A stretch of 64,000 nt of DNA from JAJRXG01 sp038523965 (GCA_038523965.1 JBCBIX010000001.1:1-64000), one strand, 5' to 3'. Counted from the first letter of the stretch, positions 41,492 through 51,270 are shown. Numbers and translations: made by a program. Notes: generated by a model not told the origin, from the sequence alone.

Positions 41492-42124
41492 CTACTTTCG
41501 CCCAAAATCCGCCGGAATCTCTCCCCACTTTTTGGTCTCCCATTTTAGGATCTTATTCGTCCAAGACGACTTATTCATCCATTCTTCAGCGCGATCGAAT
41601 AACTCGAATAACTCCTTATTACTTGATCGCCGCTCGAGAGTGGTTTTGGTCTTCCGATTTCGCAACCAAGCTAAGGCAGTTCTACTGTCGGAATAAATAG
41701 GAATGTTATGCATTCCTTGCTTTTGTAACCACGCGATGCCATGTATCAAGGCCATAAACTCCCCAACATTGTTCGTACCCCACTCATATGGCCCTCTATG
41801 AAAAACCTCAGTCCGATCTTGAGTCCATACACCGCGGTACTCCATAACACCTGGACTCCCAGAACAGGCGGCGTCTACAGATAGACTATCCCAGATGATA
41901 CCTTCGGTGCTAAACTCGGTCATGACAGAAGACTTTGGGCCTGTGCCAATATGATCTGTTGCTGCTTGGTCAAATGCTTGTTGAGCTGCCTGAAGTGATC
42001 TAAATGACTTGTACTTCGCTCCAGGATACCCCTGAATCTGAAGTTTGCATTGATCCCAGGAGTCATAGATACCTGGAGTAGCTCCTACCCAAACGACGTA
42101 GAACTTTTGCTTTTTCTTTGCCAT
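41492..42124 (-). CDS. Ribonuclease H with viroplasmin-type N-terminal domain
   Basis: 210 residues from ATG 42124 (M-A-K-K-K-Q-K-F-Y-V-V-W-V-G); the frame runs to 42184, into the tatD start region. The N-terminal 45 residues (G-I-Y-D-S-W-D-Q-C-K) are the viroplasmin/RNase H1 hybrid-binding domain; the catalytic domain shows S-V-D-A-A-C-S-G-S (Asp), G-E-F-M-A-L-I (Glu), Y-S-D-S-R-T-A-L-A-W (Asp) and a C-terminal Asp. It degrades RNA in RNA-DNA hybrids. Divergent from tatD. Confidence 0.93.
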   Translation of the reverse strand: MAKKKQKFYVVWVGATPGIYDSWDQCKLQIQGYPGAKYKSFRSLQAAQQAFDQAATDHIGTGPKSSVMTEFSTEGIIWDSLSVDAACSGSPGVMEYRGVWTQDRTEVFHRGPYEWGTNNVGEFMALIHGIAWLQKQGMHNIPIYSDSRTALAWLRNRKTKTTLERRSSNKELFELFDRAEEWMNKSSWTNKILKWETKKWGEIPADFGRK

Positions 42125-42145
42125 GCTTACTACAAAAGGCATTTG

Positions 42146-42913
42146 ATGTACATAGATACTCACGCGCATATATATACACCCCAATTCGCTGACGAATATG
42201 ATGACATTATCAGCAGAGCAGTTGATGTTGGTGTCGAACGCATCATCATGCCAAACATTGATTTAACAACTGTGGAGTCGATGATGGAGCTATCGCGCCG
42301 TTATCCACAGTCCTGCCTGCCCATGATTGGTCTACACCCATGTTCTGTAACAGAGGCATACCTGCAAGACCTTGACTCACTGCAGCCTTACTTGGAGGAC
42401 CAGGAAGTCGTTGGAGTTGGTGAGATCGGAATCGACTTATACTGGGACAAAACCTTTGTCAAAGCACAAAAGGATGCATTTCGTATCCAGGTGAATTGGG
42501 CTCGAGAACGACAAGTTCCTATAGCCATACATAGTCGAGATTCGATTGAGATGACGATTGATATCATCACAGAGATGCAAGATGGGAGACTACGTGGCAT
42601 ATTCCACTGTTTCACCTCAGGATCAGAAGAGGCAAAGCGGATTGTAAACCTTGGTTTTCACGTAGGTATCGGAGGTGTAGCGACTTTTAAGAAGAGTACT
42701 GACCTTCGAAAAACGATTGCCTCTATCCCGATGGACAGCATCGTACTTGAGACTGACGCTCCTTACTTGAGTCCATCACCTTATCGGGGTAAGCGAAATG
42801 AGAGCAGCTACTTACCTCATATTGCCGAAGTGGTCTCAACTTCCAAAGAAACATCACTTGAAGAGGTACGTAATCGTACAACTGAAAATGCTAAGACATT
42901 ATTCGGCCTGTAA
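42146..42913 (+). CDS. tatD: TatD family metal-dependent hydrolase
   Basis: 255 residues from ATG 42146 (M-Y-I-D-T-H-A-H-I-Y-T-P); upstream in-frame codons belong to the divergent RNase H region. Metal ligands: His-x-His at residues 6-8 (H-A-H), Glu in G-V-G-E-I-G-I-D, His in A-I-H-S-R-D and G-I-F-H-C-F, and Asp in L-E-T-D-A-P-Y-L. Typical of TatD DNases, 3'-5' exonucleases on damaged DNA/RNA. Followed by a tRNA-Ser. Confidence 0.95.
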   Translation: MYIDTHAHIYTPQFADEYDDIISRAVDVGVERIIMPNIDLTTVESMMELSRRYPQSCLPMIGLHPCSVTEAYLQDLDSLQPYLEDQEVVGVGEIGIDLYWDKTFVKAQKDAFRIQVNWARERQVPIAIHSRDSIEMTIDIITEMQDGRLRGIFHCFTSGSEEAKRIVNLGFHVGIGGVATFKKSTDLRKTIASIPMDSIVLETDAPYLSPSPYRGKRNESSYLPHIAEVVSTSKETSLEEVRNRTTENAKTLFGL

Positions 42914-42916
42914 TGG

Positions 42917-42924
42917 TACTTTTG
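42917..42924 (+). promoter_or_regulatory. Promoter -7 box TACTTTTG (tRNA-Ser)
   Basis: Exact match, 10 bp upstream of the tRNA-Ser 5' end, the expected distance for a transcript starting just before the mature tRNA. Confidence 0.65.
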
Positions 42925-42934
42925 CGCTCCCAAA

Positions 42935-43022
42935 GGAGAGGTGCTCGAGTGGCTGAAGAGGTACGCCTGGAAAGCGTATATACCCTAACCGGGTATCGAG
43001 GGTTCGAATCCCTCTCTCTCCG
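42935..43022 (+). tRNA. tRNA-Ser (anticodon GGA)
   Basis: Cloverleaf with acceptor G-G-A-G-A-G-G / T-C-T-C-T-C-C, D-arm, anticodon stem T-A-C-G-C/G-C-G-T-A around loop C-T-G-G-A-A-A, a long class II variable arm (T-A-C-C-C-T-A-A-C-C-G-G-G-T-A) and T-arm G-A-G-G-G-T-T-C-G-A-A-T-C-C-C-T-C. Discriminator G; CCA is not encoded. Reads UCC/UCU codons. Confidence 0.96.
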
Positions 43023-43058
43023 CTTTTTCACTCCGTTTCGAATAGCAACTTAACGTCG

Positions 43059-45596
43059 TTATATGATGATCGCCTTTTGGGTTGCCACTCCTTGGTTAGT
43101 AGCTATCTCTACGATGTAAAGCCCCGGTGTCCAACCAGCCGTTATGATTTCCCTTGTCACCGCGGTCGTATTTGATGCTGACATCTCCTCATCATGGATT
43201 AATCTTCCATTCATATCAAGCACTCGAAGCCCTCTGATATCCACGGCCTCATCAAATGCATAGTTTACCACGAACGATCCAGAGGACGGATTCGGAGTTA
43301 TACTCTGCTCATCCAAGACGGCGATATCAATCACATTCGTCGTGATATCCACATCCTGTATACTTAGATTATCAATGACCCATCCCCAGCCAAAAGCCGC
43401 TGGATCAGAGAAAAGCCGAAACCTAACCAGTATGGTGTCTCCCGCGATGAAGTTCTCGTTGTCCGTAATGTTTAGGCGGCGAGCCTGGTACAAGGTTTGA
43501 TTACCTGTCGCATTGGAGATACATTCCGGTATGTTAGATACCTCAGGGCAAGGGCTCCAGTCACTATTATAGGCGTCTAACCATGCCCCAGAGGACCTGG
43601 CATCATACCCATTAATGAATGGTATCCACTCAGTACCGCTTACTTGACGCCCTTCTACGACTACGTAATCCCAAAACTCAGACTCAGGAAATGGTACCCC
43701 TAACTCTCCTGGCTCGACCAATGCTATCTCATCAAAAGAGATACGATCGTTATCAGAACTGACGATAATGGGATTGCGAAGTTGATAGGTGAGATTAAAC
43801 TGACTCACCCCACGAGAAGCCGCATCTCCATACGGATGTAAGCTGTGCAATGCTGCATCATCAAATCCATCTTCCTCGCGAACACTAAATCCTTCGCCTA
43901 TGAAGTCATCATCGCCCAATCCATCATTGAAATCGTTTAGATAAGTCAAAATCGGACGTGGAATCGGGATTATATCAATTACGAACCTCCCTGTTTCAGG
44001 AAGAACAGCCACATTCGACAGCGAAGATGCATCCACAGCCTCGATGCGATAGGACAGTACATCCAGGGTGTCTAAGTCTCTTGGGAAGGTATATGTGCCT
44101 TCGAAGACAAGTGAGTTAAAATCATTAATGGCAGGAAGCAACGGAAGAACCTCATCATCCTGGCCTGTCAGCGAAATCACCGCAAAGGCCGTATCAATCC
44201 CAGTGAATTGGTCAGTTAGTGTTGCCGTTATCTGCAGTTCAGATTCATTTTCGTTGATTCGTTCTATCGGAACATGCGATATCTCAGGTTTGATTGTATC
44301 CTGCCCCCAAGTGAAAGAGTAAAAAACCTGCGGCGCAGAAAATGGATTGCTTACGCTGATATTACGATTGTCTCTGACAGAATAATAGTAATTGATCGTA
44401 CGCGGCTCACCTATGGCCTCAAGTGTTGTACTAAAGATGTTTGTTTCGCCATTGGGGACGAGATCAACACGATTCAGATTAAACAGACTGAACTCACCTT
44501 CGAACCAAAAGAGTTGCAAGGTGCTTGTGTCGAATCCAAAGTCAGAAAGCACCTCCACTGTGAATTCGAAATCCTGATTGACGTCTTCTTCGAATATATC
44601 GTGCGTGCGATTAATCAATGTCCGACTCCATCCGCAGTCGTATAGTATATCAGTTGAAATTCCTGGATCGTGGTTAATCTCATTAGGCGCGGCAAATGGT
44701 GTCATGAGTCCATTCTCAGATTGTGAGAAAGTCTCCTCATCAAGGTGGCTGATACTGGAACCTTCGTCCCAACTACGAGGAGCATAGATTTCTGGGATGT
44801 CATTAGGAGTATTGATATTAAAGAAATCACTCGCAAAGAATAAGTCCTGACTTCTTAATGCAGCTCCTAACTCAAAAGAGCCATTCTCAAAATCATCAAC
44901 CAGGTTCAGCCCATCTCCTGTCTCGAGTAAGCGATCATAAATGAATGCGTTTACCCCAAACTGATTGGTACCAAGGGTGCCTTGAACGTCTGATAAGGAT
45001 AGAAATCCTAAGCCATGTAAGATCTCGTGCATGACGACTGTGACAAAGTCAAATCGTCCGTTGATCATCGCAGGATTCTCAAAGTCGTAATACCAATCTA
45101 TGGTATTAGAGATGTTAACCACGATATCGATCTCCCCAGGTCCATTGAAGCTGCGCTCAAGAATTTTTTCAGCTAAGGGGATAGGGAAAAAAGTATTGTT
45201 AGGCAACCCACCACCTGTTATCGTTACAAAATCCGTGGGTCCAGCCGAAGCTAACGCATTGGTCTGAACATACCTCGCAAGAACATTTATAGGCACATCC
45301 GAAGGGAATAACTCCTCCAATATGCTGATCATGTACTCGAAAGGTTCTACCGCCTCATCTGGGAAGTCTTGGTAGGTCACAATCATATCCGACAACTTCA
45401 AGCCCTTCGTTCGCTTACGCTTGTATGGGTTGTACACATTGTTAGGAGTATGAGTATGAGGACAGGTAACCATAGCACCATGACCAAGTCGCTGGATCAG
45501 GTATCTCTCCTTTCCCTTCATCATCACTTCTTGTCCATCGATGGTCGAAGCGACCAACATGAATAGGGCTAAAACTGCAACTAATCCTTTAATCAT
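43059..45596 (-). CDS. T9SS-exported zinc metalloprotease
   Basis: 845 residues. Signal peptide (about 1-21), then a metallopeptidase domain with the zinc motif H-E-I-L-H-G-L-G-F-L (His190, Glu191, His194), the extended HExxHGLGF form found in metzincin-like secreted proteases of Bacteroidota. The long middle part (about 330-770) is beta-rich with fibronectin-like segments. The C-terminus is a T9SS sorting domain (I-T-P-N-P-S-S-G-S-F, L-Y-I-V-E-I-A-T-N-Q-G-V). A terminator separates it from the SusCD operon upstream, so it is a neighbour, not certainly part of it. Substrate unknown. Confidence 0.87.
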   Translation of the reverse strand: MIKGLVAVLALFMLVASTIDGQEVMMKGKERYLIQRLGHGAMVTCPHTHTPNNVYNPYKRKRTKGLKLSDMIVTYQDFPDEAVEPFEYMISILEELFPSDVPINVLARYVQTNALASAGPTDFVTITGGGLPNNTFFPIPLAEKILERSFNGPGEIDIVVNISNTIDWYYDFENPAMINGRFDFVTVVMHEILHGLGFLSLSDVQGTLGTNQFGVNAFIYDRLLETGDGLNLVDDFENGSFELGAALRSQDLFFASDFFNINTPNDIPEIYAPRSWDEGSSISHLDEETFSQSENGLMTPFAAPNEINHDPGISTDILYDCGWSRTLINRTHDIFEEDVNQDFEFTVEVLSDFGFDTSTLQLFWFEGEFSLFNLNRVDLVPNGETNIFSTTLEAIGEPRTINYYYSVRDNRNISVSNPFSAPQVFYSFTWGQDTIKPEISHVPIERINENESELQITATLTDQFTGIDTAFAVISLTGQDDEVLPLLPAINDFNSLVFEGTYTFPRDLDTLDVLSYRIEAVDASSLSNVAVLPETGRFVIDIIPIPRPILTYLNDFNDGLGDDDFIGEGFSVREEDGFDDAALHSLHPYGDAASRGVSQFNLTYQLRNPIIVSSDNDRISFDEIALVEPGELGVPFPESEFWDYVVVEGRQVSGTEWIPFINGYDARSSGAWLDAYNSDWSPCPEVSNIPECISNATGNQTLYQARRLNITDNENFIAGDTILVRFRLFSDPAAFGWGWVIDNLSIQDVDITTNVIDIAVLDEQSITPNPSSGSFVVNYAFDEAVDIRGLRVLDMNGRLIHDEEMSASNTTAVTREIITAGWTPGLYIVEIATNQGVATQKAIII

Positions 45597-45633
45597 ATCC
45601 TTCCAATTCTACTGGTCAATATCTGAATTAATG

Positions 45634-45662
45634 ACAAAAGGCCGGGAATAGATCCCAGCCTT
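45634..45662 (-). terminator. Terminator between the SusCD-lipoprotein operon and the protease
   Basis: On the minus strand A-A-G-G-C-T-G-G-G-A pairs with T-C-C-C-G-G-C-C-T-T (one G-T pair) around a short loop, then T-T-T-T-G-T. It sits in the 91-bp gap after the lipoprotein gene. Confidence 0.72.
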
Positions 45663-45687
45663 CTGCGCTTGCTATTTACTTAGATCA

Positions 45688-46515
45688 TTACGCTGGTGTG
45701 AGCGTGAGACTCCACATGAGCCCTTCTCCACCACAACAATTCAACGTGACATTCATGACGATTTCTTTCGTCTCTTCGTTAGCTGTTCCTGTAATCGTAG
45801 CAGCAGTGCCCTCAGACTGGGCTGGAGCAGAGATTGCCCCACAGATCACTGAAAACTCATACGCAACTGGTTCACCAAATGCCAAGGCCGCATAATCATC
45901 GATGAGATAATTACCATTGCCATCTGCATCCGAAATCTCAACGGTACCTGAGGCCCCATCCAAGAATCCAGTACCCGTGAAGTTGTATGTACCTGCTAAA
46001 TCCGAGGCACAGTCAGCATCAGCGATGTTAATCGTAACCCTCTTAAACAAATCTCCTTGTCCAGCATCCACAGGAATTCCAGATGCAGCAGAAGCACTGG
46101 TTAGGACGATATCAAGAGTCTTGTCACCGTCGATCACTCCGTCGGCCAGTAGATCCACGACCAAGGTTGCTGTTGTAATCTGGTCACTCGACGCATCGTG
46201 GAACAGTGTAATGCTGCCGCCCGATGCTGACGCGCCTTCTATGCTAAAATCAGTACCAAACTGTGCTGTTCCTTCAAAAGTGTAATTCACCGTAACATCT
46301 GTAGCAGCAGGGAACACATACTCTAAGAGTAACTCCTGCACCCCCGCGAGCTCATTCAGATCAAATACCTCGTCTTGCCCATTGTCAAAACGCACAAATG
46401 AATTAGCCGTCTCAGCAGCCAGTACTGTTGGCTCATCAGTAAAGGAATCATGCTCGCACGATGTCATCAATCCTGACAAGATCAGTACGGCACTTATATA
46501 TATTACTATTCTCAT
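45688..46515 (-). CDS. Lipoprotein with Calx-beta-like domain, SusCD operon
   Basis: 275 residues. Lipoprotein signal (L-I-L-S-G-L-M-T-S-C, Cys about 20). The N-terminal half has strands of the type F-E-G-T-A-Q-F-G-T-D-F-S and V-V-D-L-L-A-D-G-V-I-D-G-D-K-T-L-D-I-V-L, the Calx-beta pattern; the C-terminal half (Y-N-F-T-G-T-G-F-L-D-G, G-N-G-N-Y-L-I-D-D-Y) resembles BACON/DUF-type lipid-anchored surface domains. It directly follows the SusD-like gene, where Bacteroidota often place a surface glycan- or peptide-binding lipoprotein. Ligand unknown. Confidence 0.75.
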   Translation of the reverse strand: MRIVIYISAVLILSGLMTSCEHDSFTDEPTVLAAETANSFVRFDNGQDEVFDLNELAGVQELLLEYVFPAATDVTVNYTFEGTAQFGTDFSIEGASASGGSITLFHDASSDQITTATLVVDLLADGVIDGDKTLDIVLTSASAASGIPVDAGQGDLFKRVTINIADADCASDLAGTYNFTGTGFLDGASGTVEISDADGNGNYLIDDYAALAFGEPVAYEFSVICGAISAPAQSEGTAATITGTANEETKEIVMNVTLNCCGGEGLMWSLTLTPA

Positions 46516-46545
46516 GTTTTGTCTTTTGTCGTTTAGAGGTCTTGA

Positions 46546-48003
46546 TTAATTCTCATACCACATTGGACTCTCCAATGGTGGATCAGTTGGTGTATTCGGA
46601 TTAGCACCCTTCTCATCCGGTGGGTAAAAGAAACGACGGATGACATCTGTCAACTGAGAGTTCTGCGGAACTACTAAATCTGGAACCTTGGTACGTCTCC
46701 ATTGTGTCCATCCCTCAGGCATTCTCCAGAAGTTAGACAGATACAGCTGGATATGAATCGCTCTTAGGGCATCCGCACCGCTCAAACTCTCTAATGGAGC
46801 CAGGCTATTAATGTAACCCTCTTTCTCAGCTGGAGCGATGGCACCAGGCTTATTATCATAATAATCCATAGACTGCATGATTGCCTTACGGTACATCGCA
46901 TCTGCCGCTGCCATACCACCAGGAGCAAAACCTCGAGCGATGGCCTCAGCCTGTAGAAGATTTATCGATGAAGCAATCACATATCGATCTGGGAAATCAG
47001 GTCGCAGGATATTCAAACTAACAACGCTACAGTCACCACAATCACCGAAAGATCCTGGGGATGCACCTGGACGGAATTCTCCTGATCCAACGACATCTGG
47101 TTCATCTGACTCGTCATAATATGTAGAGATACGAGGATCATTTAGCTCTTCTAATACACCCTGAAGCGTAGTAGAACCGATCCACCACTCTGGGTTAGAC
47201 CCACCTGAGAAGCGATTCAGTGTGTTCCAAATCGGATTGTAGTCTCCCGGGGCATCGTAGTATTGGAATTCCGCTTCGAATTCTAATTCATCGATTAATG
47301 GCTGTGTCATCGTTTCAGCGATTTGAGAAGCGACGCTTTGATCCTTATTCGCTAACAGCATTAAGGCCTTCAACTTAATCGAATTCGCAAAACGCTCCCA
47401 ATTACCCATATTTCCTCCGAAGACAAGGTCTCCAGACGTCACTCGTATCGCATCTTCTGAGCGATCAATAAGAGCAACAGCTGCGTCCATCTGTGTAACG
47501 AGACCTCGTAGTACAGTCTCCTGATCATCATATCCTGGCGTTGGAAAATCAGCATTAACCGCTTCCGAAAACGGAATATCCTCCCATAGATTAACCAGTA
47601 TGTAATAGATAAACCCCTGGAGGATTTGGCTTTGTGCCACGATATTGTTGTTTGGCGGCTCGGCTGCTGCAGCGTCTTGCTCTACCAGATCAAGGTTCTT
47701 CAGTCCAATTGAGTAAAGATTGGACCACACGTTACCCACTAAGAAGGTATTACCCAACTCACCGAGAGCCATATCGCCAAATACACCAAAAGCTGGCTCT
47801 ACATACTGCACGATGGCAGCTGTACGTCCTGTGGTTTCGATGGTTCTGTTGTTACTAAGGTTCACCAATACCTCGGTGAACAGTAGGTCACCGTTGGCGC
47901 TTGTCGCAGCCAATGGATCGACATTAATGTTAAGTGCGTCATCACATCCGAAATACATGAAGCTGGACGCGATCACAAGCACTGTCAGGATTAAATTTTT
48001 CAT
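46546..48003 (-). CDS. SusD/RagB-like outer-membrane lipoprotein
   Basis: 485 residues. Lipoprotein signal M-K-N-L-I-L-T-V-L-V-I...F-G-C-D-D; TPR-rich helical fold of the SusD-like_2 type (L-N-I-N-V-D-P, A-D-A-M-Y-R-K-A-I-M-Q-S). SusD lids cap the SusC pore and capture substrate. The SusD-like_2 family is found with both glycan and peptide/siderophore loci. No polysaccharide-cleaving enzymes are in the window, so substrate class is open. It starts 25 bp after susC's end, so one operon. Confidence 0.92.
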   Translation of the reverse strand: MKNLILTVLVIASSFMYFGCDDALNINVDPLAATSANGDLLFTEVLVNLSNNRTIETTGRTAAIVQYVEPAFGVFGDMALGELGNTFLVGNVWSNLYSIGLKNLDLVEQDAAAAEPPNNNIVAQSQILQGFIYYILVNLWEDIPFSEAVNADFPTPGYDDQETVLRGLVTQMDAAVALIDRSEDAIRVTSGDLVFGGNMGNWERFANSIKLKALMLLANKDQSVASQIAETMTQPLIDELEFEAEFQYYDAPGDYNPIWNTLNRFSGGSNPEWWIGSTTLQGVLEELNDPRISTYYDESDEPDVVGSGEFRPGASPGSFGDCGDCSVVSLNILRPDFPDRYVIASSINLLQAEAIARGFAPGGMAAADAMYRKAIMQSMDYYDNKPGAIAPAEKEGYINSLAPLESLSGADALRAIHIQLYLSNFWRMPEGWTQWRRTKVPDLVVPQNSQLTDVIRRFFYPPDEKGANPNTPTDPPLESPMWYEN

Positions 48004-48028
48004 TCTTATTACGTATTAGATTTTTTGG

Positions 48029-51000
48029 TTAGAAAGTGATTCTAATGTTACCTCCGATAGACCTTGCTGTCGGTGGACTGTTGAATTCAATTCCTGCTCC
48101 GTCATTAGCAGATCCGAACAAGTTGGTTTCTGGATCGATATGAGGTATTTCACTATAAAGTAAGAATGGGTTACGTGCTTCAACTCCGATAGAAATTCCT
48201 GCAAATGGAGTTTTGTCGAGGACTTTTCTTGGAATGGAATATGAGAATCCGATCTCTCTTACCTTCAAGAAACTCGCATCAAACACGTTGCCCTCGGCGA
48301 TACCACCTGAGGCATAATTCTGCCAAAAGTTCTCTGTCGTCACAGGGATGTTGTTCTGCACGAGTGTTCCGTCCTCCTGCTCGATGAACGCCTCTCGGTC
48401 GATATATCCGCCTTCGCGATTGATAGCTGTCTCCGCGGCAAGACCGCTGGCACGAAGTCCCTGTACAGTCTCCGAATAGATGATACCACCGTCTCTCCAG
48501 TCAAAGGTGAATCGTAAACTCAATCCTTTCCATGTGATGTTGTTGGTCCATCCTGCGATAAAGTTTGGATAAACGTCTCCAAGACGATCATTCTCACCCG
48601 TCTGACGAAGTCCAGTAGTTGGATCGACGATAATCGCAGTCGAATCAGTAGAAGCGCGACGGAACTTGTTACCGTATAAACCGAATGGCTGACCTGGCTC
48701 AGCGACTACCTGGATGCTATTGAAACCACTATTCACAACCAACCGATCAACGCCTTCACCCAAATCATCCACTAAGAAATCGTTCTTCGTGAATGTGAGT
48801 AGCGTGTTCCAGTTGAAGTCAGTTGTAGAAAGGATGTCTGCGTTAACCTCCACCTCGATACCCTGGTTAGTTACCTGACCTACGTTTGTGATCTGGAAGT
48901 TGTATCCAGTCGACTCAGGAATTGGCACTGCCAAAATCTGATCTTCTGTCTTCGTATCGTAGTAGGTAAAGTCTACACCGAACCTTCCTTTGAAAAATTG
49001 GAGTTCTGTACCGAATTCGATACTCGTCGTTCGCTCAGGACGCAGAGTCTGCCCTCCTGGGATCGTACCCGGGCCAGAGAATGCCAAACTTCCGTTGAAC
49101 GGGAATGTCGTCCCTGTACCAAACTGTCCAAAAGCTCCTGTCTGTGGTGCAAATGTGAAATCCAACTGATATGGTCCTGTATCACTACCTACCTCAGCAT
49201 AACTTGCTCGCAGCTTACCGTAGCTAAGGATGCCGCTCTCCATCTTGAAGGCATCTGTGAAGATGAATGATGCACTCGCCGATGGGTAGAAATATGAGTT
49301 GAGATCTAATGGAAGTGTACTTGACCAGTCGTTACGTCCCGTCAGGTTCAAACTCAACCACTCCTTGTAAGTCAAGGTTACATCTCCAAATACGCCCATG
49401 AGTCTTCGCTCAGAGAAGTCATTGGATGGATTGCTCACGTCGACATTACCGAAACTAAAGAGTTGATCGACAGTTAACTGATCTCCAAATACAGTTCCTC
49501 GTTCGAATGTGCGTTGATTAAAATTATAACCCACAATAGCGCGTAGGAATAAGTCTTCACTTAGATCTCTGTTAGCAGTTGCTAAGACATTAAGATCAAG
49601 CTGACGCTGCTGAATCTTATCCTCAGTAAAGTCTCCGAGAATTCTACCAACAGTTCCCTTTCGGTTAGATCTAAATCGATCATCAACAACATTATCATAT
49701 CCTAATCGAGCGGTAAGGTCAAACCATAATACCGGCTCATACTTGATCTCAAAGTTTCCGTATAGACGATCAACTTCAGTATTAAACTGGTTTTCGAAAG
49801 CAATCCAGTACGGATTGTTTGTCATCTCATCCAATGGATTGAGTTGCTCACCTCCTGTGGTTCCTTCTCGAATCCAAGGTTGTAAGGTTGCTATGTCGAT
49901 GTTACGAGGTAAACCGTTGATCAATGAACTCAGTACGTTTGGATCATTAGCTCCCTGAGCGACACGACCTCCACTCGTTGTTCGCACATAGTTAATACCG
50001 AATCGTGAGCTTACATTCTGAGCGAATTTCATCCCACTGGTAAAGCTGGATGTATATCTATCCAAAGTTGAACCTGGGAATATTCCTGTCTGATTCAATG
50101 CCGTAAGGCTGAGTCGAAAGTCACTTATTTCGTTTCCGCCACCGAGGGCAACATTATTGATCAATGTGGCACCAGTCTCATAAAAGTCTGCGACGTTATT
50201 AGGGAAGGCTTGGAGTGACACTTCTTCACCTCTGAAGTCGGTTACCGTTTGGCCCTCGATACGAGGTCCCCAACCGTCAAGGTCATTGGTGGCTCTGAAC
50301 TTACCAGTTTGTCCTTGTGCGAATTCATTCTGAAAGTCAGGAAGACGCAGCGGATTGTCGAATCTGACCGATGAGTTGATGCTGATATCTGCTTTGTTGC
50401 CTTTGTTACCTCTCTTTGTAGTGACGATAATAGCACCATTGGCAGCTCTACTACCATACAGGGCCGCAGCGGCGGCACCTTTCAGAATGCTGATTGAGGC
50501 AATATCATCCGGGTTGATGTCTTGAGCACGATTACCCACATCAAAACCACCTGTAATTCTGCTACCAGTACTTATATTACTATCGAAGATTGGAACTCCG
50601 TCTACGACCCAAAGAGGATTGTTATTTCCACCGAGCGACGTGATACCTCTGATGAGGATCTTCGATGATCCTCCCAAGTTTCCACTCTGGCTGGTGATCT
50701 GTACCCCGGAGGTCTTTCCTGTAAGGGCGTTAACAATGTTCGTCTCTCTCGCGACGACAAGTTCGTCTGACTTCAGCGTCGTAATGGAGTAGCCCAAGTC
50801 TTTACGATTCCGCTCGATTCCTGCCGCCGTTACGACAACCTCATCAAGTAGTTCTCCTTGGCTTAGAACGACATCGACATTAGATAATCCAGTGATATCT
50901 ACAGTCTGTGTCTCGAAACCGGTGAAGCTGATCTGAAGCTCATCAACTCCAGCAGGTACATCGATGGAAAAAGATCCATCAATATTAGTCACAGCTCCTG

Positions 51001-51142
51001 CATCAGTGCCAGGAGCTATAATGTTGGCACCAATTAGTCCCAAACCTTGCTCATCTACAACAGATCCTGTCACTGTCCGCTGCGCTGAAAGCGCTGCAGT
51101 GAGACAGAACATGCTTAACGCAAGCAGTAAAATTTTCTTCAT
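48029..51142 (-). CDS. SusC/RagA TonB-linked outer-membrane transporter
   Basis: 1,037 residues. Signal peptide, N-terminal carboxypeptidase-D-like domain (G-S-V-V-D-E-Q-G-L-G-L-I-G-A-N-I, about 25-105), plug with L-D-E-V-V-V-T-A-A-G and G-K-T-S-G-V-Q-I-T, I-S-I-L-K-G-A-A-A-A-A-L-Y-G-S-R-A-A-N-G, then a long TonB-dependent beta-barrel. It forms the pore for a large nutrient with SusD. ExbBD in this window could power it. First gene of the SusC-SusD-lipoprotein unit; no exact promoter box was seen in the 252-bp upstream gap, which holds an inverted repeat at 51254. Confidence 0.96.
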   Translation of the reverse strand: MKKILLLALSMFCLTAALSAQRTVTGSVVDEQGLGLIGANIIAPGTDAGAVTNIDGSFSIDVPAGVDELQISFTGFETQTVDITGLSNVDVVLSQGELLDEVVVTAAGIERNRKDLGYSITTLKSDELVVARETNIVNALTGKTSGVQITSQSGNLGGSSKILIRGITSLGGNNNPLWVVDGVPIFDSNISTGSRITGGFDVGNRAQDINPDDIASISILKGAAAAALYGSRAANGAIIVTTKRGNKGNKADISINSSVRFDNPLRLPDFQNEFAQGQTGKFRATNDLDGWGPRIEGQTVTDFRGEEVSLQAFPNNVADFYETGATLINNVALGGGNEISDFRLSLTALNQTGIFPGSTLDRYTSSFTSGMKFAQNVSSRFGINYVRTTSGGRVAQGANDPNVLSSLINGLPRNIDIATLQPWIREGTTGGEQLNPLDEMTNNPYWIAFENQFNTEVDRLYGNFEIKYEPVLWFDLTARLGYDNVVDDRFRSNRKGTVGRILGDFTEDKIQQRQLDLNVLATANRDLSEDLFLRAIVGYNFNQRTFERGTVFGDQLTVDQLFSFGNVDVSNPSNDFSERRLMGVFGDVTLTYKEWLSLNLTGRNDWSSTLPLDLNSYFYPSASASFIFTDAFKMESGILSYGKLRASYAEVGSDTGPYQLDFTFAPQTGAFGQFGTGTTFPFNGSLAFSGPGTIPGGQTLRPERTTSIEFGTELQFFKGRFGVDFTYYDTKTEDQILAVPIPESTGYNFQITNVGQVTNQGIEVEVNADILSTTDFNWNTLLTFTKNDFLVDDLGEGVDRLVVNSGFNSIQVVAEPGQPFGLYGNKFRRASTDSTAIIVDPTTGLRQTGENDRLGDVYPNFIAGWTNNITWKGLSLRFTFDWRDGGIIYSETVQGLRASGLAAETAINREGGYIDREAFIEQEDGTLVQNNIPVTTENFWQNYASGGIAEGNVFDASFLKVREIGFSYSIPRKVLDKTPFAGISIGVEARNPFLLYSEIPHIDPETNLFGSANDGAGIEFNSPPTARSIGGNIRITF

Positions 51143-51253
51143 TCTCTATGTTTTGGATGAATAAATAGGTTAGCAATAGTTGCAAACTACGAGAGACGTA
51201 ACGTTGACTCAGCGACTATGGCTGCCGACTGATAACATTTCATTCAACAAATG

Positions 51254-51270
51254 CTTAACACAGAGTTAAG
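51254..51270. repeat. Inverted repeat TTAAC-N5-GTTAA (copy 1)
   Basis: C-T-T-A-A-C, five bases, G-T-T-A-A-G, centred about 120 bp upstream of the SusC start. A second copy with the same spacing and shared G-A in the spacer is at 55876. Candidate protein-binding site. Confidence 0.45.
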
